Assembly: GCA_017399325.1 (NCBI GenBank)
Contig: JAFQDY010000196.1
Coordinates: forward strand, 1 to 10,235
Length of the DNA stretch: 10,235 nt
From: Oscillospiraceae bacterium
GTDB taxonomy: Bacteria; Bacillota; Clostridia; Oscillospirales; Oscillospiraceae
Direction of reading: 5' to 3'
The translations under genes were made by a program, and so were the position numbers. The notes under the pieces are model-generated. The model ran no database searches. It was not told the origin of the DNA and saw nothing but the letters and a program-made list of their open reading frames with translations. This document shows, piece by piece, positions 6,803 to 10,235 of this stretch; position 1 is the first letter of the stretch; each line of letters starts with the position of its first letter.

Positions 6803-6831
6803 CGGGCGGCTGTCGTAGCCGCCCGTTTTTT
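6801..6831 (+). terminator. Intrinsic terminator overlapping the XRE stop codon
   Basis: An 11-bp stem AACGGGCGGCT/AGCCGCCCGTT with loop GTCGT is followed by a T run. The last bases of the TAA stop are part of the stem. Confidence 0.93.
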
Positions 6832-6835
6832 GCAT

Positions 6836-6916
6836 AAAGAAAACTGCACGTTAGACGCGTGGTTCAATAAAGCCTATGGCGATGAGCAACAAAACGGTTA
6901 CAGACTATATTGCTAA
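6836..6916 (+). other. Possible gene remnant in intergenic sequence
   Basis: One frame from 6836 ends at TAA 6914-6916 with protein-like composition (LDAWFNKAYGDEQQNGYRLY). It has no start codon or ribosome binding site and follows a terminator directly. It may be the C-terminal scrap of a decayed gene, or chance. The rest of the stretch up to 6943 shows nothing further. Confidence 0.15.
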
Positions 6917-6943
6917 AAAGAGTAGGGGGTTGTGATAAAGAAG

Positions 6944-7085
6944 AAAGCCTCCCTAGTGCAAAGGGAGGTGGGTCGCCGAATGGCGAGCCGGAGGGATTGT
7001 AATGAGAAACCTATTAAGGAGACAATCCCCCAGTCATTTGCTCGTTCCTCGCAAATGACAGCCCCCTTTACACAAGGGGGCCTTT
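6944..7085. mobile_element. MITE-like palindromic intergenic element, 142 bp
   Basis: The ends are imperfect inverted repeats: AAAGCCTCCCTAGTGCAAAG at the left, and a right end whose reverse complement begins AAAGGCCCCCTTGTGTAAAG. Further in, GGGATTGT pairs with ACAATCCC, and two lateral hairpins (TCGCC/GGCGA near 6973-6986; GTCATTTGC/GCAAATGAC near 7033-7059) give a cruciform. I recognise this as the AAAGCCTCCCTTGTG...GGAGGGATTGT type of short repeat I recall from gut Firmicutes; that family link is from memory. It encodes nothing, and I see no clear target-site duplication. The sequence from 7086 to 7194 holds no gene or motif I can support. Confidence 0.7.
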
Positions 7086-7194
7086 ACGCAGATGACGGAT
7101 GATTTTACGCGTTTACGGGTTTCGCGAGGAATGTAGGGCTATGAACGCATATGAAGAACCCCCCGGGGATTCCTTTGGCTGCTATCAAAAGTAG

Positions 7195-7222
7195 AAAACG
7201 CCCCTGCGTGAAAGCAGGGACG
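7195..7222 (-). terminator. Intrinsic terminator of the Cys-rich peptide unit
   Basis: On the minus strand CGTCCCTGC and GCAGGGGCG form a 9-bp stem (one G-U pair) around a 6-nt loop, followed by TTTT and more T-rich sequence. It begins 13 nt after the stop of the 29-codon ORF. An outer 8-bp inverted repeat (GGCTGCTA 7177-7184, TAGCAGCC 7236-7243) encloses it. Confidence 0.65.
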
Positions 7223-7234
7223 CATATGTTGCAA

Positions 7235-7324
7235 TTAGCAGCCGAAACCGCAAATCTGGCTGAGAATCTGCCAGATGGAGTTACAACCGGTGTTGCAATT
7301 GTTGTTACAAGAGAAGAAAAACAT
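7235..7324 (-). CDS. 29-aa cysteine-rich peptide of unknown function
   Basis: This short ORF begins MFFFSCNNNCNTGCN and ends ICGFGC. It has five cysteines (6, 10, 14, 25, 29): a CxxxCxxxC cluster, a short amphipathic stretch (SIWQILSQI, 16-24) and a terminal CxxxC pair. Support for a real gene is the full set of signals. AAAGGAGG (7333-7340) lies about 8 nt before the ATG, a consensus-like promoter lies upstream (7369-7397), and an intrinsic terminator sits 13 nt after TAA. It has no signal peptide or long membrane segment. It could bind metal or an Fe-S cluster, be disulfide-bonded, or be a processed peptide; none of this can be decided here. It is divergent from feoA. I do not recognise a named family. 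Confidence 0.65.
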   Translation of the reverse strand: MFFFSCNNNCNTGCNSIWQILSQICGFGC

Positions 7325-7368
7325 CTTGCCGACCTCCTTTTCAGAATTTGCCTCGCGAAGACAAGTGC

Positions 7369-7397
7369 ATTGTAACCGATTTGTAACCATTTATCAA
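7369..7397 (-). promoter_or_regulatory. Sigma-A promoter of the Cys-rich peptide, with GGTTACAA repeats
   Basis: On the minus strand TTGATA (7397-7392) and TACAAT (7374-7369) are 17 nt apart, each with one mismatch to consensus. Two GGTTACAA direct repeats 11 bp apart (7388-7381 and 7377-7370) fill part of the spacer and overlap the -10, and could be an operator. Leader about 38 nt. Confidence 0.6.
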
Positions 7398-7451
7398 GTT
7401 GTAAGTTTTTCCAACCGACACCCAAGGGCCAAAACCAGCCCGGATCAAAAA

Positions 7452-7465
7452 AGGAAAATTTTCCT
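7452..7465. promoter_or_regulatory. Perfect palindrome upstream of the feoA promoter
   Basis: AGGAAAATTTTCCT is a perfect 14-bp palindrome ending 9 bp before the feoA -35. It could be an activator or metal-regulator site, or act as an A/T-rich UP-like element. Confidence 0.35.
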
Positions 7466-7474
7466 AAAAAATGC

Positions 7475-7503
7475 TTGACAACTGAAAAGGTGGCGACTAT
7501 AAT
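7475..7503 (+). promoter_or_regulatory. Perfect consensus sigma-A promoter of feoA
   Basis: TTGACA (7475-7480) and TATAAT (7498-7503) match consensus at all twelve positions with an ideal 17-nt spacer. Such a strong promoter is normally held down by a repressor, which fits the operator over the predicted start site near 7510. Confidence 0.92.
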
Positions 7504-7506
7504 TAT

Positions 7507-7530
7507 TACGGTTAGCAAAGGCTAACCGTA
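7507..7530. promoter_or_regulatory. feo operator 1, GTTAGC-N4-GCTAAC palindrome
   Basis: TACGGTTAGC and GCTAACCGTA are perfect arms around AAAG. The site begins 3 nt after the -10 and covers the predicted transcription start, a position for repression. The GGTTAG/CTAACC half-sites resemble DtxR/IdeR boxes, but the arms are further apart than in the canonical 19-mer. Confidence 0.75.
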
Positions 7531-7543
7531 TTTTAGAGCAGGA

Positions 7544-7561
7544 AGTTAGCAAAGACTAACT
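7544..7561. promoter_or_regulatory. feo operator 2, GTTAGC-N4-(A/G)CTAAC palindrome
   Basis: AGTTAGC-AAAG-ACTAACT repeats operator 1 with one inner mismatch, its centre 34 bp downstream. It lies in the feoA leader upstream of the ribosome binding site. Confidence 0.65.
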
Positions 7562-7587
7562 GCTATGCAACGGTGGTGAAAACGGGT

Positions 7588-7800
7588 ATGAATCTGAAAG
7601 CGGCAGAAGAGGGAAAAGAATATATCATTCAGCAGATCAACACAGACGACGAGGAACTGGATGCATTTTTGTTCTCGCTGGGCTGCTACAGCGGCGAGAC
7701 CATCACAGTCATTGCCCATCGCAAAGGCGGCTGCACCGTTTCCATCAAAGATGCCCGCTACAACATTGACACCCAGTTGGCAGAAGCCATCATCGTTTGA
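7588..7800 (+). CDS. feoA: Ferrous iron transport protein FeoA
   Basis: This 70-aa cytoplasmic SH3-like protein is an accessory to the FeoB iron(II) transporter. Seen here are FLFSLGCYSGETITVIAHRKGGCTVSIKDARYNID and a final AEAIIV strand, matching the FeoA pattern of a glycine-containing turn and a C-terminal beta sheet; the length is normal. I chose ATG 7588: GGTGA (7575-7579) lies 8 nt upstream and overlaps the in-frame GTG codons at 7573 and 7576. It is the first gene of the feo locus, behind a consensus promoter and two palindromic operators, so expression is probably iron-regulated. Confidence 0.92.
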   Translation: MNLKAAEEGKEYIIQQINTDDEELDAFLFSLGCYSGETITVIAHRKGGCTVSIKDARYNIDTQLAEAIIV

Positions 7801-7805
7801 GTTAT

Positions 7806-7831
7806 AAAAATAGGTTTCGGCTTATTTTTTT
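7806..7831 (+). terminator. Weak terminator or attenuator between feoA and feoB
   Basis: AAAAATAGG and CTTATTTTT can form a 9-bp stem with one G-U pair around loop TTTCGG, ending in a T run. The stem is A/T-rich, so read-through into feoB is expected. Confidence 0.45.
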
Positions 7832-7837
7832 GCCCGA

Positions 7838-7857
7838 CAGTTAGCGGCTGCTAACTG
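7838..7857. promoter_or_regulatory. feo operator 3 in the feoA-feoB gap
   Basis: CAGTTAGC and GCTAACTG are perfect arms around GGCT, the same GTTAGC-N4-GCTAAC layout as operators 1 and 2. It lies about 55 bp before feoB. TTGTAA (7860-7865) and GATATA (7883-7888), 17 nt apart, are only a weak promoter candidate. Confidence 0.6.
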
Positions 7858-7912
7858 GTTTGTAAGTTTATCCGCAAGGATGGATATAAAGTGAAAGTGG
7901 AGGGAGAAATCT

Positions 7913-9937
7913 ATGAGAATTGCTTTGACAGGCAACCCCAATTCCGGCAAGACCACAATGTATAACGCGCTGACCGGCCGTAACGAAAAGGTGGGAAACT
8001 GGGCAGGCGTTACCGTAGACAAGAAAGAACATCCGATCAAGAAGGCTTATGCGGCGGTGGAACAGATGACGGCCGTGGACCTGCCCGGCGCTTACTCTAT
8101 GTCGCCCTTTACCGGCGAGGAGAGTATCACCAGTTCTTATGTGAAGAACGAGAATCCCGATGTGATCATCAACATCGTGGACGCGGACAATTTAAGTCGC
8201 AGTTTGTTTTTCACCACCCAACTTCTGGAATTGGGAATTCCTGTTGTGGTGGCGCTGAACAAGAGTGATATCGGCAAGAAAAAAGGCAACAAAATCGATG
8301 CCGATGCTCTTTCTGAAAAACTGGGCTGCCCGGTTGTAAAAACTGTTTCCACCGCGGCAGACGGCTTGAAAACGCTGATAGAAGCCGCTGCAAAACAGGC
8401 AGGCAAAGCGCAAACTGCTCCCTACATACAAGATGACATTGACCTGACCGACAAGGTGCAGGTGGAAACTGCCGACCGTAAGCGGTTTGCCTTTGTGAAT
8501 CAAATCGTAGAAGCGGTGGAAACCCGCAAGGTTTTGACCAAGGATAAGAACTTCGGCGATAAGATCGACGCGGTTCTGACTAATAAGTGGCTGGGCCTTC
8601 CGATTTTTGCCGCCGTTATGTTCCTTGTATTCTATATTTCCCAGACAACGCTGGGCGCTTGGATTGCAGAAGGCGTGGAAGTGGGCGATACTTTCGTTCC
8701 CGGTCTTGTGCCGCTTCTGGAAATGTTCCAGGGCTGGGTTGGCGGACTGCTCACCAATGCCAATCCGTTACTCTCCGCCATCCTTGTTGACGGCGTTATC
8801 GGCGGTGTGGTTGCAGTTGTTGGCTTCCTGCCTCTTGTGATGGTGATGTACTTCCTCATTGCTCTGTTGGAAGACTGCGGCTATATGTCCCGGGCGGCCG
8901 TTGTGCTTGACCCGATTTTCAAGAAGGTGGGGCTGTCCGGTAAATCGGTGATTCCCTTCGTAATCACTGTCGGTTGCGCCGTACCTGGCATTATGGCAAG
9001 CCGTACAATCCGAAACGAGCGTGAGCGCAGAGCCACCGCGATGCTGGCGCCCTTTATGCCTTGCGGTGCAAAGATTCCCGTGATTTCCTTGTTTGCAGGC
9101 GCTTTCTTCGAAAATGCCTGGTGGGTTAGCGCATTGATGTACTTTGCAGGCATTGTGCTCATCTTCCTTGGCGCACTGCTGATCAATGCAATCACCGGCT
9201 ATAAAGCAAGAAAATCTTTCTTCATTATCGAACTTCCCGAATACAAAGTCCCCTCTTTCTGGGGCGCGTTCAAGTCCATGTGCAGCCGCGGCTGGGCCTA
9301 TATCGTAAAGGCCGCTACCATCATTTTGCTGTGCAATATGGCGGTGCAACTGATGCAGACGTTCACATGGAATTTTGCGGTTGCCGAAAGCGCGGATGCC
9401 TCTATTCTCGCTTCTATCGCATCTCCCTTTGCTTATCTGCTGGTTCCTGTTGTGGGCGTTTTGTCCTGGCAGTTGGCAGCGGCGGCCATTACTGGCTTCA
9501 TCGCGAAGGAAAATGTTGTGGGTACGCTGGCGGTCTGCTTTGTGGGCCTTGAAAACCTCATTGACACCGAAGAACTGGAACTTATGGAAGGCGCAGGCGC
9601 AGAGGTTGCGGGCATTATGGCCATCACCAAGGTGGCGGCCCTTGCTTATCTGATGTTTAATCTGTATACGCCCCCTTGCTTTGCGGCCATCGGCGCGATG
9701 AACGCGGAAATGAAGAGCGCAAAATGGCTCTGGGGCGGCATTGGACTACAGTTGGCGGTGGGCTACACCGTGGCATATCTGGTTTACACCCTGGGCACGC
9801 TGATTGCGGGCGGTATGCTGAACAATGGCGCTGCCATCGGCGGTCTTGTTGCCGTGGGGGTCATGGTTGCCGTTGTGGCGGGGCTGATTTGGAACACCAA
9901 CAGAAAGTTAAAGACCGAGTACGCGCTGAAACACTAA
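7913..9937 (+). CDS. feoB: Ferrous iron transporter FeoB
   Basis: This 674-aa inner-membrane iron(II) importer has a cytoplasmic G-protein domain. The GTPase motifs are G1 GNPNSGKT (7-14), G2 T34 in WAGVTVDKKE, G3 DLPG (56-59), G4 NKSD (116-119) and G5 VSTA (145-148). A helical regulatory spacer runs to about 220. The membrane part begins near 227 (WLGLPIFAAVMFLVF). It includes the two Gate regions with conserved Cys motifs GCAVPG (C355) and MPCGAKIPV (C384), and a later YTPPCF (C589). GFIAKENVVGTL (528-539) is also family-typical. It is shorter than the 773-aa E. coli protein, as usual in Firmicutes. GGAGGGAG (7899-7906) lies 6 nt before the ATG. The FeoB-associated protein follows 16 nt downstream. 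Confidence 0.97.
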   Translation: MRIALTGNPNSGKTTMYNALTGRNEKVGNWAGVTVDKKEHPIKKAYAAVEQMTAVDLPGAYSMSPFTGEESITSSYVKNENPDVIINIVDADNLSRSLFFTTQLLELGIPVVVALNKSDIGKKKGNKIDADALSEKLGCPVVKTVSTAADGLKTLIEAAAKQAGKAQTAPYIQDDIDLTDKVQVETADRKRFAFVNQIVEAVETRKVLTKDKNFGDKIDAVLTNKWLGLPIFAAVMFLVFYISQTTLGAWIAEGVEVGDTFVPGLVPLLEMFQGWVGGLLTNANPLLSAILVDGVIGGVVAVVGFLPLVMVMYFLIALLEDCGYMSRAAVVLDPIFKKVGLSGKSVIPFVITVGCAVPGIMASRTIRNERERRATAMLAPFMPCGAKIPVISLFAGAFFENAWWVSALMYFAGIVLIFLGALLINAITGYKARKSFFIIELPEYKVPSFWGAFKSMCSRGWAYIVKAATIILLCNMAVQLMQTFTWNFAVAESADASILASIASPFAYLLVPVVGVLSWQLAAAAITGFIAKENVVGTLAVCFVGLENLIDTEELELMEGAGAEVAGIMAITKVAALAYLMFNLYTPPCFAAIGAMNAEMKSAKWLWGGIGLQLAVGYTVAYLVYTLGTLIAGGMLNNGAAIGGLVAVGVMVAVVAGLIWNTNRKLKTEYALKH

Positions 9938-9953
9938 ACGAAGGATTTTTGTT

Positions 9954-10118
9954 ATGGAAAATGTAATTGTTGTTTGCATGTTGGTCGCGATCGCGGCCGG
10001 AATCATATGGTATCTTGTCCGCGCCAAGAGAAAAGGGGAGACCTGCGTGGGCTGTCCTTATGCCAAGCAGTGCGGCAGCAAGTGCAGCGGCGGTTGCTCC
10101 GGCCGACAAAACCGTTGA
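9954..10118 (+). CDS. FeoB-associated Cys-rich membrane protein
   Basis: The 54-aa product has one N-terminal membrane helix (about 4-22, VIVVCMLVAIAAGIIWYLV), a basic RAKRKG stop-transfer, and a short cytoplasmic tail with CVGCPYAKQCGSKCSGGC (cysteines 31, 34, 40, 44, 48; also C8 in the membrane). This matches the small FeoB-associated Cys-rich family of Firmicutes, thought to play the part of FeoC, perhaps as an iron or redox sensor for FeoB; that role is inferred. AAGGA (9941-9945) precedes the ATG by about 8 nt. It is the last gene of the feo unit and ends in a strong terminator. Confidence 0.9.
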   Translation: MENVIVVCMLVAIAAGIIWYLVRAKRKGETCVGCPYAKQCGSKCSGGCSGRQNR

Positions 10119-10122
10119 TTTT

Positions 10123-10164
10123 GAAAAAGCATCCGGAATGCTTCGGTATTCCGGATGCTTTTTC
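10123..10164 (+). terminator. Strong UUCG-capped terminator of the feo operon
   Basis: Seventeen-bp perfect arms (GAAAAAGCATCCGGAAT and its complement) are extended by a G-U and a C-G pair closing a UUCG tetraloop. Its A and T tracts suggest it could work in both directions. Confidence 0.95.
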
Positions 10165-10193
10165 TTGACACGAAGGGAAGGGGCGCGTATGAT
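10165..10193 (+). promoter_or_regulatory. Sigma-A promoter of the gene entering at the right edge
   Basis: TTGACA (10165-10170) and TATGAT (10188-10193) are 17 nt apart; the -35 is perfect and the -10 has one mismatch. It starts at the base following the feo terminator stem. Confidence 0.75.
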
Positions 10194-10217
10194 GGGAAGA
10201 AGAAAGGAGGAGGGAAT

Positions 10218-10235
10218 ATGGACAGGAAACTGAAA
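10218..10235 (+). CDS. 5' end of an unidentified gene, cut by the window edge
   Basis: ATG 10218 is preceded 7 nt upstream by AAAGGAGG (10203-10210) and by a good promoter. Only six codons (MDRKLK) are present, so the product cannot be identified. Confidence 0.7.

Noticed and set aside
7105..7518. A 137-codon minus-strand ORF and a 74-codon plus-strand ORF (7151-7375) in the gap before feoA
   Set aside because: The minus frame starts inside the feoA promoter and operator without an RBS; the plus frame has no RBS. The 29-codon minus ORF in another frame has the correct signals instead.
7507..7561. Intrinsic terminator or riboswitch in the feoA leader
   Set aside because: The hairpins have no T tract and share a fixed palindromic motif with the site before feoB, so DNA operators explain them better.

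Overview
The window looks like chromosomal DNA from a Gram-positive, gut-type Clostridia bacterium (Oscillospiraceae/Ruminococcaceae style). This is inferred from strong GGAGG ribosome binding sites, many U-tailed intrinsic terminators, a fused polyamine permease/binding protein, a SpoIIQ-like M23 protein, a Firmicutes-type Feo locus (feoA, a short feoB and a Cys-rich membrane protein), and a palindromic AAAGCCTCCCT-type intergenic element of a kind I recall from gut Firmicutes. No phage, plasmid or CRISPR signature is visible.

Layout. (1) 24-3869, minus strand: a tight polyamine-type ABC operon potA-potB-potCD. The permease PotC and binding protein PotD are one polypeptide, and both gene junctions overlap. 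(2) 3870-4430: a divergent intergenic region with two direct, ungapped copies of a 175-bp unit. Each copy has a hairpin core, and both probably lie in the potA leader. (3) 4431-5084: a membrane-anchored M23/LytM protein resembling SpoIIQ, closed by a terminator. (4) 5206-6135: a TTG-started 1-phosphofructokinase with its own promoter and a terminator shared with the convergent next gene. (5) 6192-6831: a divergent pair, a minus-strand membrane protein with a split zinc ribbon and a plus-strand XRE regulator. Two matching ATGAC-N5-GTCAT operators lie between them. (6) 6832-7234: no ordinary gene; a possible gene remnant, a 142-bp MITE-like element and unassigned sequence. (7) 7195-7397, minus strand: a complete miniature transcription unit (promoter, strong RBS, 29-codon Cys-rich ORF, terminator) below usual gene-calling length. 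(8) 7452-10164: the feo iron(II) uptake locus, with a perfect consensus promoter, three copies of a GTTAGC-N4-GCTAAC palindrome, feoA, feoB, a 54-aa Cys-rich partner and a UUCG-capped terminator. (9) 10165-10235: a new promoter, RBS and the first six codons of a further gene.

How the genes work together. The pot genes would form one ATP-driven polyamine importer. The feo genes would form one ferrous iron importer under a metal-responsive repressor that is not encoded here. The XRE regulator probably controls itself and the divergent zinc-ribbon gene. The strongest candidates for something undescribed are the 29-aa Cys-rich peptide unit, the XRE/split-zinc-ribbon module and the tandem 175-bp leader repeat.
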